A stretch of DNA of 64,000 bases, from NCBI GenBank assembly GCA_038250675.1, contig JBBSCB010000002.1, positions 124,001 through 188,000 of the forward strand. The letters run 5' to 3'. The notes under the pieces were generated by a model, which worked only from the letters and a program-made list of their open reading frames with translations, was not told the origin of the DNA and made no database searches. Source of the DNA: JAICUF01 sp038250675. Lineage in GTDB: Bacteria > Gemmatimonadota > Gemmatimonadetes > Gemmatimonadales > GWC2-71-9. A program made the position numbers and the translations under genes. Of this stretch, positions 51,979-59,794 are shown piece by piece (the first letter of the stretch is position 1; the number at the start of each line of letters is the position of its first letter).

Positions 51979-52732
51979 ACGCGACACCGATCCCGCCGAC
52001 AGCCCCGACGCGCCGCCGAGCCGCCGTGACTTCCTGCGCCGCGGCCTGATCACCGGCGCCGCGGCCGTGCTGACGGGTTGCGGCTGGGACGGCGGCCCGC
52101 TGATCCGCCCCGGACTGGCGGCCATCAGCCGCGTCAACGACTGGGCAGGCGAGCACGTCTGGCTGGGTTCGCACCGGCTCGCGCCGGACCTGCCGCATTC
52201 CGCCCGCAGCGCCACGATGCCCAACTATCACGTGGCCGAGCGCACGCCGCTGCTCACCGACCCGGCCGAATGGGCGCTGACCGTGGGGGGCCAGGTGCGG
52301 ACGCCGATGCGCCTGACGCTCCCGATGCTCCAGGCGCTTCCGCGGACCAGCTACACCGTCACCCATCATTGCGTCGAGGGCTGGACAACGGTCGCTACCT
52401 GGACCGGCGTGCCCGTCAGCGCAATCGCCCGGCTGGCGCAGCCCACCGCCGACGCGCGCTATCTGCGCATCGACTCGTTTGACCGAACCAGCGCCGGCGT
52501 GCCGTACTACAACGGCTGGGACCTGACCAGCGTCATGCACCCGCAGACGATCCTGGCGTACGCCTTCAACGACCGACCGCTCACGCCGGAGCACGGCGCC
52601 CCGCTGCGTCTGTATTCACCGGTCAAGCTGGGGTACAAGCTCACCAAGTACGTCACCGCGCTCACGTTCACGCGGGACCGGCCCGGCGGGTACTGGGAAG
52701 ACCAGGGCTATCCGTGGCTCGGCGGCGTCTGA
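51968..52732 (+). CDS. Tat-exported molybdopterin-dependent oxidoreductase (sulfite oxidase family)
   Basis: A 254-residue enzyme. Twin-arginine signal S-R-R-D-F-L-R-R (18-25) leads to a hydrophobic stretch ending L-T-G-C (Cys38), which could also be lipidated. The molybdenum-ligating cysteine is Cys135 in T-H-H-C-V-E-G-W, the family hallmark; G-Y-K-L-T-K-Y near the C-terminus is typical of YedY-like members. With the cytochrome b gene it forms a two-part periplasmic redox system; the substrate (sulfoxide, sulfite or other) is not determined. Confidence 0.9.
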   Translation: MAPERDTDPADSPDAPPSRRDFLRRGLITGAAAVLTGCGWDGGPLIRPGLAAISRVNDWAGEHVWLGSHRLAPDLPHSARSATMPNYHVAERTPLLTDPAEWALTVGGQVRTPMRLTLPMLQALPRTSYTVTHHCVEGWTTVATWTGVPVSAIARLAQPTADARYLRIDSFDRTSAGVPYYNGWDLTSVMHPQTILAYAFNDRPLTPEHGAPLRLYSPVKLGYKLTKYVTALTFTRDRPGGYWEDQGYPWLGGV

Positions 52733-52733
52733 C

Positions 52734-52940
52734 TCAGGACTCCCGCTCCAGCAGCACGTCGGCCGAGCCGTCCACGTGATAGGTTACGGTCACGCGCCAC
52801 GGGCGGCAGCAGACATGGCAATCCTCGACGTATTCCTGCACTGTCCCGCCGCCGGGATCGAGTCCAATCTCATTCGGCTCCCCGCAGTACGGGCAGTCCA
52901 CCATGATCTCGGTGTCGGCGGCGCCGTCGCCATCATTCAT
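52734..52940 (-). CDS. CPXCG-motif cysteine-rich protein
   Basis: A 68-residue protein with D-C-P-Y-C-G-E-P (residues about 15-22) and D-C-H-V-C-C-R-P-W (about 40-48), the two-knuckle zinc ribbon of the CPXCG family, ending in an acidic tail. Function unknown. Its ATG at 52940 overlaps the stop of the exported methyltransferase by eight bases on the same strand, and its end is one base from the convergent oxidoreductase. Confidence 0.88.
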   Translation of the reverse strand: MNDGDGAADTEIMVDCPYCGEPNEIGLDPGGGTVQEYVEDCHVCCRPWRVTVTYHVDGSADVLLERES

Positions 52941-53655
52941 CGCACGGCTCGATCGTCGCCGGGTCCGGCGTCCGAATGGTCGGCGTGAAGACCGCGACGT
53001 AGCCGTCGGCCGGGACGAGCCAGTCCAGACTCACCTCCCGAAAACCGGCGGCGGACATCTCGCAGCGCAGCAGCGCCACCGGCGTGCCGTGGTCCCGGAT
53101 TGGCCGGTCCAGATCCACCACCACCACCCTGCCGCCCGCCGCCAGCACCGTCCGCAGTCGATACAGGAATGCGTACGGCGCCGTCACTTCGTGATACATG
53201 TGCGCCAGCAGCGCCAGGTCTACTGTCGCCGCCGGCAACGACGGATCGTCCGGCCGGCCCAGCACCGTGCGGACGGCAAGGTATCCCTCGCGGTCGAGCC
53301 GTCCCCGCAGATCGGCGAGATAGCCGGCGTCCACATCCTCCGCCACCAGCGCGGCCGCCGGGCCCAGCACACGAGCCAAGCGCAGCGTGTAGTAGCCGCT
53401 CCCCGCGCCGATGTCGGCGACGCGGACGCCTGGTGCGATCTGCAGCAGATCGATCACCCGGGCCGCCTCACCCACCCGGTCCCGTCTGGCCTCGTCGCCC
53501 CAGTCAGGCGCCATCGTCCGCGCCACGCGCCGGTGCGGCGCGGGGAAGATCGTGTCGGACGTCTGCGCCGCCGCTGGATCCGCCGCCAGCGCTACGCCCA
53601 GCGCCAGGCACAGCGCCGAGCCAAAGATCACCTGCCGCGCTCTTGCGGCCGTCAC
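52933..53655 (-). CDS. signal-peptide-bearing class I SAM-dependent methyltransferase
   Basis: About 240 residues. A hydrophobic export signal (about 9-27, ending P-A-A-A-Q) precedes a Rossmann-type methyltransferase: V-A-D-I-G-A-G-S-G-Y-Y-T (motif I), D-L-A-L-L-A-H-M-Y-H-E-V-T (motif IV) and G-G-R-V-V-V-V-D (motif V). GTG 53655 is chosen because the signal peptide then has normal length and a TATCTT box lies 11 bases upstream; GTG 53697 is an alternative. SAM is not known to be in the periplasm, so either the signal is not cleaved or the role is not methylation there. Confidence 0.8.
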   Translation of the reverse strand: MTAARARQVIFGSALCLALGVALAADPAAAQTSDTIFPAPHRRVARTMAPDWGDEARRDRVGEAARVIDLLQIAPGVRVADIGAGSGYYTLRLARVLGPAAALVAEDVDAGYLADLRGRLDREGYLAVRTVLGRPDDPSLPAATVDLALLAHMYHEVTAPYAFLYRLRTVLAAGGRVVVVDLDRPIRDHGTPVALLRCEMSAAGFREVSLDWLVPADGYVAVFTPTIRTPDPATIEPCDE

Positions 53656-53715
53656 CCGCCGGGGCGAAGATACCGTTCCGCCAACGACTCCATTCACGGC
53701 TGAACCCGGATAACG

Positions 53716-54708
53716 ATGCTGCGCACGGAATTTCTCGGGACCGGAATGGCTGTGCCGGACCGGGTCGTTACCAACGACGACCTGAGCACGCTCATGGACA
53801 CGAGCGACGAGTGGATCCGGGCCCGTACCGGCATCGAGCAGCGCCACTGGGTGCGGGAAGGCGAGACCGGGCTGGACCTCGCGCTCTCGGCGAGCCGCCG
53901 CGCCCTCGCGATGGCCGGTCTCACACCGGCCGACATCGACGCCATTGTCTACGCCACGTCCACGCCGGACCACTTTGCACCCGGCAACGGAGTGTACCTG
54001 CAGCACGCGCTCGGCGCCGGCAACATCCCCGCACTCGACATCCGCACCCAGTGCAGCGGGTTCGTCTATGCACTCTCCGTGGCGGACGCATGGATCCGGG
54101 CCGGCACGTACCGGACGGTGCTGGTGGTAGGGGCCGAGGTGCAATCCACCGGCATGGATGTCTCCAGCCGTGGGCGCAATACCGCGGTCATCTTTGCCGA
54201 TGGCGCTGGTGCCGCCGTGCTGGGCGCCACGGCGGAGGATCGCGGAATTCTGGGATTCGATTTGCATTCGGACGGAAGCTACGCGGACAAGCTGTGGGTG
54301 GACACCCCGGGCTCCATGTACCATCCGCGCATCTCGCCCGAACACCTCGAGGCGCAGCGACACTTCCTGGCGATGGATGGCAAGGATGTCTTCCGGCATG
54401 CGGTCGTCCGCATGCCGCAGTCGGTCCGGAGCGTCCTCGCGACGGTCGGCGCGACGACCGCCGACGTGTCCCTGCTGATTCCGCACCAGGCCAACCTGCG
54501 GATCTCGGAGATGGTGCAGAAGTCGCTGGAGCTCCGCGACGACCAGGTCTACAACAATATTCAGCGCTACGGCAATACGACGGCCGCCACGATCCCCATC
54601 GCGCTCGACGAGTGCGTGCGCGCCGGGCGCCTTACGCGCGGCGACCTCGTGGTGTTCACCGCGTTCGGCTCCGGCTTCATGTGGGGCAGCGCGGCACTCC
54701 GCTGGTAG
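53716..54708 (+). CDS. fabH: beta-ketoacyl-ACP synthase III
   Basis: A 330-residue condensing enzyme that starts fatty acid synthesis from acyl-CoA and malonyl-ACP. The catalytic triad is visible: Cys113 in T-Q-C-S-G-F, His257 in I-P-H-Q-A-N and Asn287 in Y-G-N-T-T-A. Length and motif spacing agree with housekeeping FabH rather than the longer FabH-like secondary-metabolism enzymes. It is a single gene here, divergent from the methyltransferase, with no other fab genes nearby, so it may be a second copy for a special starter unit. Confidence 0.93.
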   Translation: MLRTEFLGTGMAVPDRVVTNDDLSTLMDTSDEWIRARTGIEQRHWVREGETGLDLALSASRRALAMAGLTPADIDAIVYATSTPDHFAPGNGVYLQHALGAGNIPALDIRTQCSGFVYALSVADAWIRAGTYRTVLVVGAEVQSTGMDVSSRGRNTAVIFADGAGAAVLGATAEDRGILGFDLHSDGSYADKLWVDTPGSMYHPRISPEHLEAQRHFLAMDGKDVFRHAVVRMPQSVRSVLATVGATTADVSLLIPHQANLRISEMVQKSLELRDDQVYNNIQRYGNTTAATIPIALDECVRAGRLTRGDLVVFTAFGSGFMWGSAALRW

Positions 54709-54717
54709 GACGCCGCG

Positions 54718-55149
54718 TCAGGCGGTTTCCAGCGGATACTTGCGCCAGTAATACTCCGACGTGCGCGTGGCCCGGGCCCGGTAGAGCTGCTCCTCGTCGT
54801 CCTCGCCATCGTTGACGAACAGGTGCAGCGATCCGGGCCACAGCGTGGCCTGCAACGACCAGTTGCAGCTCGGCGCGTACAGCACCCACTGCAGCGCACC
54901 GCCGCCTGCATCGGTGAGATGGATTTCGCTCGCCCGCTCGAGTGGTACCGTCGCCGGGATACCGGCGATGGCGGCCCCGATCGGATCCCACTGCAGCTCG
55001 GCGTCGGTCCACGAATTGAACGTCACGGTACCGTACACCGGCACCTCGCCCTCGCGGCGCTCGATTTCGGCCTCCCACTCTCCCAGCAGGTCCCAGGCAT
55101 GGTCCATCGGACCGATGTCGGGAATGTCCACCGTCGGATGCTTTGGCAT
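54718..55149 (-). CDS. hypothetical protein
   Basis: A 143-residue acidic soluble protein, rich in Trp and Tyr (W-D-L-L-G-E-W-E, L-Q-W-D-P, W-V-L-Y-A-P-S-C-N-W-S-L) and predicted mostly beta. GAGG precedes the ATG. I recognise no family. The Trp pattern resembles lipocalin- or calycin-like small barrels, but this is only an impression. Convergent with fabH, ten bases apart. Confidence 0.6.
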   Translation of the reverse strand: MPKHPTVDIPDIGPMDHAWDLLGEWEAEIERREGEVPVYGTVTFNSWTDAELQWDPIGAAIAGIPATVPLERASEIHLTDAGGGALQWVLYAPSCNWSLQATLWPGSLHLFVNDGEDDEEQLYRARATRTSEYYWRKYPLETA

Positions 55150-55270
55150 GTATGGGTTTCCTCGCCTCGTGCCGGGGGATCGGGCGCGCCGCTGGCGCTA
55201 TTGAATCTTTCGGAGGTACGTTTCGTACTGTAACGCACGTTCGGACCCTTCATCCTCCGTGAGGCAGACA

Positions 55271-55573
55271 ATGTTTGGTGCTCTCTATGGCGCCCTCGCG
55301 CTTGCAGCGACCATCGTCGCCGGCGCCGCCGGCTACCTCGTCTCCAGAACCTTCGTACGTCGCCGGCTGCGCTTCGTGGATGCGGTGCAATCACCCGCCG
55401 CCCCCATCATCGCCGCCGTCATCGCGTTCGTCGTCGCCTGGCCGCTCACGCTGCTGCCGGTGCTCACCATGTCGGCCGCGGTCATGTTCGGCCTGGGCTG
55501 CGGTTTCGGGACCGCCAGCGGCGCTCGCGCCCTCAGGCGCGGCGAGTGGATCGGCCACCGACTGAAACCCTGA
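55271..55573 (+). CDS. small hypothetical membrane protein
   Basis: A 100-residue protein with three hydrophobic segments (about 4-22, 43-60 and 64-80) and basic loops (R-T-F-V-R-R-R-L-R, R-A-L-R-R-G-E). ATG 55271 has GAGG seven bases before it; a GTG at 55259 is also in frame. No family recognised. The upstream 120 bases contain a TTGAAT element and a short ACGTTTCGTACTGTAACG patch with partial symmetry. Confidence 0.6.
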   Translation: MFGALYGALALAATIVAGAAGYLVSRTFVRRRLRFVDAVQSPAAPIIAAVIAFVVAWPLTLLPVLTMSAAVMFGLGCGFGTASGARALRRGEWIGHRLKP

Positions 55574-55678
55574 TCCATTGTAGCGCTCCGGACCGGTTCG
55601 TCCCGTCGCCTGCGTCACATTCTGGGGAAGTTGGCCGGCACAGGCGGGGCAGACGTGGAGAAAGCCGCGGGAGAGGCC

Positions 55679-55684
55679 TATCTT
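55679..55684 (+). promoter_or_regulatory. putative -10 box directing a leaderless transcript
   Basis: TATCTT ends six bases before ATG 55691, the same arrangement as before 28424 and 45603. Confidence 0.4.
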
Positions 55685-55690
55685 GCCCCC

Positions 55691-55921
55691 ATGACGACGG
55701 TGACCTGCGTGCGCTGCGGCGAGACCCGGGACCGGATGCCCTTCCGGCCATTCCAGAACGAGCTCGGCCAGCGCGCATACGATCGGATCTGCAACGTCTG
55801 CTGGAGCGAATGGCTCAAGTTCCAGCAGCAGCTCATCAATCACTACGGACTGAACCTGCGGGACGCGAAGGCCAAGGAATTTCTCTTCGCGCAGATGGAG
55901 GAGTTCCTCTTCCCGCCGTGA
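55691..55921 (+). CDS. YggX-like Fe(II)-trafficking protein with a zinc-knuckle-like N-terminus
   Basis: A 76-residue protein. E-L-G-Q-R-A-Y-D-R-I-C-N-V-C-W-S-E-W-L-K and Q-L-I-N-H-Y-G-L-N-L-R-D-A, ending E-M-E-E-F-L-F-type (Q-M-E-E-F-L-F), follow YggX (G-E-L-G-x-R-I-Y, W-x-x-W, L-I-N-E, L-N). E. coli YggX protects iron-sulfur enzymes from oxidation. Here extra cysteine pairs (C-V-R-C at 6-9 and C-N-V-C near 34-37) form a possible metal site not found in the classical protein. The frame extends 20 codons upstream without support. Confidence 0.8.
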   Translation: MTTVTCVRCGETRDRMPFRPFQNELGQRAYDRICNVCWSEWLKFQQQLINHYGLNLRDAKAKEFLFAQMEEFLFPP

Positions 55922-55927
55922 GCGGAG

Positions 55928-56884
55928 CTACCAGGTCCGCCCCACCTTAAGCGTCAGGTCGATCCCCGGGTCCCCGGGGGCCAGATCCTCGCTCATCCCG
56001 ATGAACCATGCCCGCCCGTCACGCCCCCGCGCCAGCCAGCCAAAATCACCCGTCAGCTCCCGCCGATCGAGCGAGCGGAGTCCCGTGTCGTGGTAATACG
56101 GCGTGTGATAGAAGAAGTACCCGTAGACCGACTGGCTGCCCCATAGCCGGATCGAAATGCCGGTGGACGCCGACGCAAACGTGGTCCGCTGGAAGCCGGC
56201 CAGCGCGCCGTGGCGCGGCGTGAGTCCCAGGCCGAATGTCCCCTCGTAGAGAAACCGGGACGACAAGGCGAGCCGCACGGTCTGCACCGTGCTGACCGAC
56301 ACCGTGCCCCGGCCATATCCCTCCGGCCCTGTGGCCGTCGGCAGCGTCACCGAGAGAACCGATTGCAGCGACTGGCTGTGCCGGACGCCGATCGTCGCGC
56401 GGGTATCGCCCAGCGCCAGACTGACCGGCGCCCGGACGACCTCATGGCCGGCCGGCAGGTCGAAGACGTAGCCGAAGACGTTCCTGGGGCGGGCCGCGCG
56501 TTCCGGCTGTGAAAAGTGAATGAGCTTGTGGTAGGCGACGAAGAAACCGTCGGCAAACCCGGCGTCGGCCCCGCCGACACCCAGGTCGAGCGAGACGAAC
56601 GTGCTGGAGGAAAGGTCCCGGCTCGCGGCCAGCCGGACCCGGAGCACTTCGGCGTCGAGGAGATAGCGCACGCCGCGCCCGGAATCCGACTCGATGGCAT
56701 TACCGTAGCTCACGCGCACCCCTAGCTGCCACCCCCGCGGATCGAGCGCGCGGTACGGCTGCGCGTACAGTCCGCTGCGGGACGCTGATGTGGGATTGAG
56801 GGGCTCGTGCTGCGGCAGTCCCTGCGCTGCGGCGGAAGGAGCGGTCAGCAGCGCGGCGATGACCAGTGGAAGGCGCGTCGTCAC
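55928..56884 (-). CDS. DUF3187-family outer-membrane barrel protein
   Basis: A 318-residue exported protein. Signal peptide 1-20 ends S-A-A-A-Q, followed by L-P-x-H-E-P-L-N-P and alternating strands with aromatic girdles, ending in an R-T-W terminus. The G-L-Y-A-Q-P-Y and F-F-V-A-Y-H-K-L-I-H-type pieces suit DUF3187 barrels. GTG 56884 is used because the signal peptide starts there; a TAAGCT box five bases before it suggests a leaderless start. The frame continues to 57361 without likeness. Function unknown. Confidence 0.78.
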   Translation of the reverse strand: MTTRLPLVIAALLTAPSAAAQGLPQHEPLNPTSASRSGLYAQPYRALDPRGWQLGVRVSYGNAIESDSGRGVRYLLDAEVLRVRLAASRDLSSSTFVSLDLGVGGADAGFADGFFVAYHKLIHFSQPERAARPRNVFGYVFDLPAGHEVVRAPVSLALGDTRATIGVRHSQSLQSVLSVTLPTATGPEGYGRGTVSVSTVQTVRLALSSRFLYEGTFGLGLTPRHGALAGFQRTTFASASTGISIRLWGSQSVYGYFFYHTPYYHDTGLRSLDRRELTGDFGWLARGRDGRAWFIGMSEDLAPGDPGIDLTLKVGRTW

Positions 56885-56959
56885 CCCCAAGCTTAGCGGT
56901 GTCCCGCTGGGGGGTGAAGCTGGCGCACGAAGACGGAATCGGTAGCGGCGGACAGCACG

Positions 56960-56986
56960 ACGGGCGGCCCCATCGGGACCGCCCGT
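56960..56986 (-). terminator. possible terminator hairpin after the GlsB-type gene
   Basis: ACGGGCGG/CCGCCCGT flanks CCC/GGG with one bulged base and a four-base loop. It lies just downstream of the GlsB-type stop on the minus strand and before the DUF3187 gene. There is no T-tract, so termination is uncertain. Confidence 0.4.
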
Positions 56987-57006
56987 TGTGCCGCATCGTG
57001 CCCGCG

Positions 57007-57273
57007 TCAGGGCGTGGTCGTTCCGCGCCGGCCGACGAACAGGCGATAGATGAACAGCAGAATCATGGCGCCGATGATCGACGCGATGATGCCGGGGCCT
57101 GAGCCGGCATCGCTGTACCACCCCAGTGAACGGCCCAGAAACCCGGCGACAAACGCGCCGGCCACGCCGAGCAGCATGGTGACGATGATCCCGCCCGGGT
57201 CGCGGCCGGGCATGAGGAACTTGGCGATCGCACCGACGACCAGACCGATGATCAGGGTCCACAGAATGTTCAT
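57007..57273 (-). CDS. GlsB/YeaQ/YmgE-family stress membrane protein
   Basis: An 88-residue protein with three hydrophobic segments. It starts M-N-I-L-W-T-L-I-I-G-L-V-V-G-A-I-A-K, then P-G-R-D-P-G-G-I-I-V-T-M-L-L-G-V-A-G-A-F, the unmistakable signature of the GlsB/YeaQ/YmgE family, linked to general stress responses. GGAGG stands six bases before ATG 57273, which settles the start against a longer frame to 57408. Confidence 0.93.
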   Translation of the reverse strand: MNILWTLIIGLVVGAIAKFLMPGRDPGGIIVTMLLGVAGAFVAGFLGRSLGWYSDAGSGPGIIASIIGAMILLFIYRLFVGRRGTTTP

Positions 57274-57385
57274 GGCAACCTCCAGCGGGAACCAACGGAA
57301 ACCAGCGAGTGAATGCAACATGCACATCCGCGTTGCGCGGAGTCTGTGAGGGGCGCCACACGACCGCCGCCCACCGCGACCGGCC

Positions 57386-58063
57386 TCACCAGCTGTCTGT
57401 CCGCGCAATCGCGCCTGCCGGACTGTCGCCGGCCGGCGCTGCCGGGCGATCCGGCGCCGCGACCGGCGCGCGGTTGACGATCCCGTGAATCAGCGTGGTG
57501 AACACGGCCGTGAGGTAGGTGCTGTCCTCCGTCGGGCCGGCGGCGGGTGTACGGGTCAGTCCCCCGCCCAGCAGCACGTCGGCCAAAGCCCGCGCCACCC
57601 CTGCCACGTCGAGCGTTCTGAAGGCGCTCGTTGCCATGCCCAGCCGCAGCACTCCACCGAGCTGCTGCTCCATGCGCCTGCGCACCTCGGCGGCATAGCC
57701 GGACGCGGCCTCAGGCACCGTCTCCGGGTTGGCCAAGGCGGCCCGGAGCAGCATCGCCTGGCCCTGGTCCCCGAGGAACGCCCACCAGCGGTCGATCGTC
57801 TCGCGGAGCAGGCGCCCCGGATCACGCTCCGCCACGGCCCAGCCGCTGGGAAGCTGCTTCCGGCACTCGTCGAGCACGGCGGCGAACAGGGCGTCCTTGT
57901 TGGGATAGTACCGGTAGATCGTGCCGACGGTCACGCCCGCCCGTGCCGCGATGTCCTCCACCCGGGCCGCGCGGTAGCCGGACGTCCCGAAGCAATACGC
58001 CGCGGCATCGAGCAGTTCGGCAGGACGGGCATCGCGCCGGCGCTGCCAGCGCGGTTCAGTCAC
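57386..58063 (-). CDS. TetR/AcrR-family transcriptional regulator
   Basis: A 225-residue repressor-type protein. The N-terminal helix-turn-helix reads I-A-A-R-A-G-V-T-V-G-T-I-Y-R-Y-Y-P-N-K-D-A-L-F (about 38-60), complete for TetR. The C-terminal ligand domain is alpha-helical and its last 25 residues are disordered and Ala/Pro-rich. GTG 58063 is the start. No efflux gene adjoins, so the target is unknown; upstream DNA shows a TAATGT box but no clear palindrome. Confidence 0.92.
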   Translation of the reverse strand: MTEPRWQRRRDARPAELLDAAAYCFGTSGYRAARVEDIAARAGVTVGTIYRYYPNKDALFAAVLDECRKQLPSGWAVAERDPGRLLRETIDRWWAFLGDQGQAMLLRAALANPETVPEAASGYAAEVRRRMEQQLGGVLRLGMATSAFRTLDVAGVARALADVLLGGGLTRTPAAGPTEDSTYLTAVFTTLIHGIVNRAPVAAPDRPAAPAGDSPAGAIARTDSW

Positions 58064-58203
58064 GGTCTGGTGAGCCGCGATTCATTTGCTGACATTAGCT
58101 CGTGGCGGACCCGCGGGCAAGGGCCGGTCTGATGCGCCGCGGGCGGGACCTGGTCCGGTCCCGCCCGCGGCCTGCTGCCGGATTGGCGTGTACCGACGTC
58201 GTG

Positions 58204-59163
58204 CTACTTTTCCAGCTTGTCTCCCAGTCGGCCGGTCACGGTTTCCCGCTTGTGGTTCCGCATGATCTCCAGCCTGAAGCTCTCGCCCTGGTCGTAGCTC
58301 TGGAGGATGCGCATGAGGTGCCCCGGATCGCTGGGCTTGCGGCCATCCACGGTGAGAATCACATCGCCCGACTTGAGGCCGAGCTTGGAGTCCCTGGGCA
58401 GGTTGATCACCAACACCCCGTCGGCGGTCCCGAAGTAGCTGCCCAGATCGTCGTTGAGCGGTGCCAACTCGAGATCGGCCAGCGGCGAACCGAAGAACAC
58501 CCTGTATCGCGCGGCGCCGGATGGTCCCATCCGGTCGACCATCATCCGCTCGAGATCAAGATTCTGCCGGAGGTCAAGATTCTGACGCAGGATCATCTCC
58601 TCGGGCGGCGCGGTTCGGAAGAAGGTCGTGTTGCTGTCGCCCAGGCGAGTGGTCCAGCTCTGGCCGGGACTGAAGTTCCCGCTGAAGGTTTCTCCCGCAT
58701 CCTCGGCCGTGACCAGCCGAACCGTCCGGCGATCCTTGCCGCGCAGGAGGTCCACCGAGATCGTGTCGCTGGGTGCAAGCCGCGCCGCCAGCTCGATCAG
58801 TCGGAGCCCCGCCGGCGACTGATTTTCGCCGGCGTTCATGTTGGCCGATCCCCGCTCGGTGAGCGAGTGGCCGTCGAGCCGCGTGATGATATCCGCGCTC
58901 CGGATGCCGGCTTTTGCCGCCGGTCCGCCCGGCGACACGCTCTGCACCACCGCGCCCACCGAGTCGCTGGCGCTGGAACGCAGATCCACGGTCAGACCGA
59001 GCCGGGCGTGCCGGCCGATCACGACATTCAGGATCTGGCCGGGGCCGGTCAGCCGGACACGGTTGCCCCCGGGGGACAGGCGGCCGGCGACGGGGGGGTC
59101 CTGCGCCATGAGCGGCGCGGCCAGCGCCAGCATCGCAAGCGACATTGTCCAACGGTGCATCAT
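58204..59163 (-). CDS. exported protein with two PDZ domains
   Basis: A 319-residue protein with a signal peptide (1-20, ending L-M-A-Q). PDZ 1 lies at about 50-150 (R-L-G-L-T-V, S-P-G-G-P-A-A-K-A-G-I-R-S-A-D-I-I) and PDZ 2 at about 225-315 (G-V-L-V-I-N-L-P, L-G-L-K-S-G-D-V-I-L). There is no protease domain, so it is a binding or sensing protein rather than a DegP. A six-residue tandem repeat (L-D-L-R-Q-N) lies near 200. GAGGAG precedes the start, 16 bases after the anti-sigma stop: same operon. Confidence 0.85.
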   Translation of the reverse strand: MMHRWTMSLAMLALAAPLMAQDPPVAGRLSPGGNRVRLTGPGQILNVVIGRHARLGLTVDLRSSASDSVGAVVQSVSPGGPAAKAGIRSADIITRLDGHSLTERGSANMNAGENQSPAGLRLIELAARLAPSDTISVDLLRGKDRRTVRLVTAEDAGETFSGNFSPGQSWTTRLGDSNTTFFRTAPPEEMILRQNLDLRQNLDLERMMVDRMGPSGAARYRVFFGSPLADLELAPLNDDLGSYFGTADGVLVINLPRDSKLGLKSGDVILTVDGRKPSDPGHLMRILQSYDQGESFRLEIMRNHKRETVTGRLGDKLEK

Positions 59164-59179
59164 CGGTTCTCCTCGGGCA

Positions 59180-59794
59180 TCACAGCCCTACGTTGCTGGC
59201 ACGAGTGACGTGCACATCCACGAGCGCGTCGAGCAGGCCAACCCGCTCCCGCCAGAGTTCAAGCATCTGCTGCTGCTGCGCGGCCGGCCGGCGCTCCGCC
59301 GACCGCAGTTCGGCGGCCTGGAGCTGACGGTCGAGCGCGGCGATCCGGTCCTCCAGCGCCTGCGACATCCGCGCGGTCCGGCCGTCGATGACCCGCGCAT
59401 CCGGGTTGTAGGCGTCGAGCGCCCCCTCAAGGAGCTGTGACCGCTGCCGGGCCACCTCGATCTGAGCCGACGCGTCCGCCGGCGCCGGATTGGCGATCCC
59501 ACCGCCCACAACGGCGAGCGCAATCGATGCCGCGGCCAGGAGCCCGGCCACGCCCGTCCAGCGGGCGCGCCACCGTCGGCGCTCCGCCAGGTCGCGGGCC
59601 CGCACGGTGGGCCACAGATCCCGCGAGGGCCGAAGTGCGGGCAGCGCCCGGAGGCGGGCCACCCGCTGATGCAGTCGATCCAGTTCCGCGCGGCACTGCG
59701 CGCATTCATCGACGTGCCGCCGCGCAGCGGCCGTCCCCGGCTCGGCACCGGTCTCCCGGAGCGCGAGCAGCGCTTCCATCGTCAGGTGGCTCAT
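59180..59794 (-). CDS. zinc-finger membrane anti-sigma factor
   Basis: A 204-residue protein. The cytoplasmic N-terminus has R-R-H-V-D-E-C-A-Q-C (H-x3-C-x2-C zinc finger), then a transmembrane helix (about 80-102) and a periplasmic helical part rich in Gln, Arg and Glu that looks like a coiled coil. This is the ordinary layout of a membrane anti-sigma factor. Its ATG overlaps the sigma stop (ATGA at 59794-59791). The periplasmic helices and the downstream PDZ protein suggest stress sensing at the envelope. Confidence 0.88.
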   Translation of the reverse strand: MSHLTMEALLALRETGAEPGTAAARRHVDECAQCRAELDRLHQRVARLRALPALRPSRDLWPTVRARDLAERRRWRARWTGVAGLLAAASIALAVVGGGIANPAPADASAQIEVARQRSQLLEGALDAYNPDARVIDGRTARMSQALEDRIAALDRQLQAAELRSAERRPAAQQQQMLELWRERVGLLDALVDVHVTRASNVGL

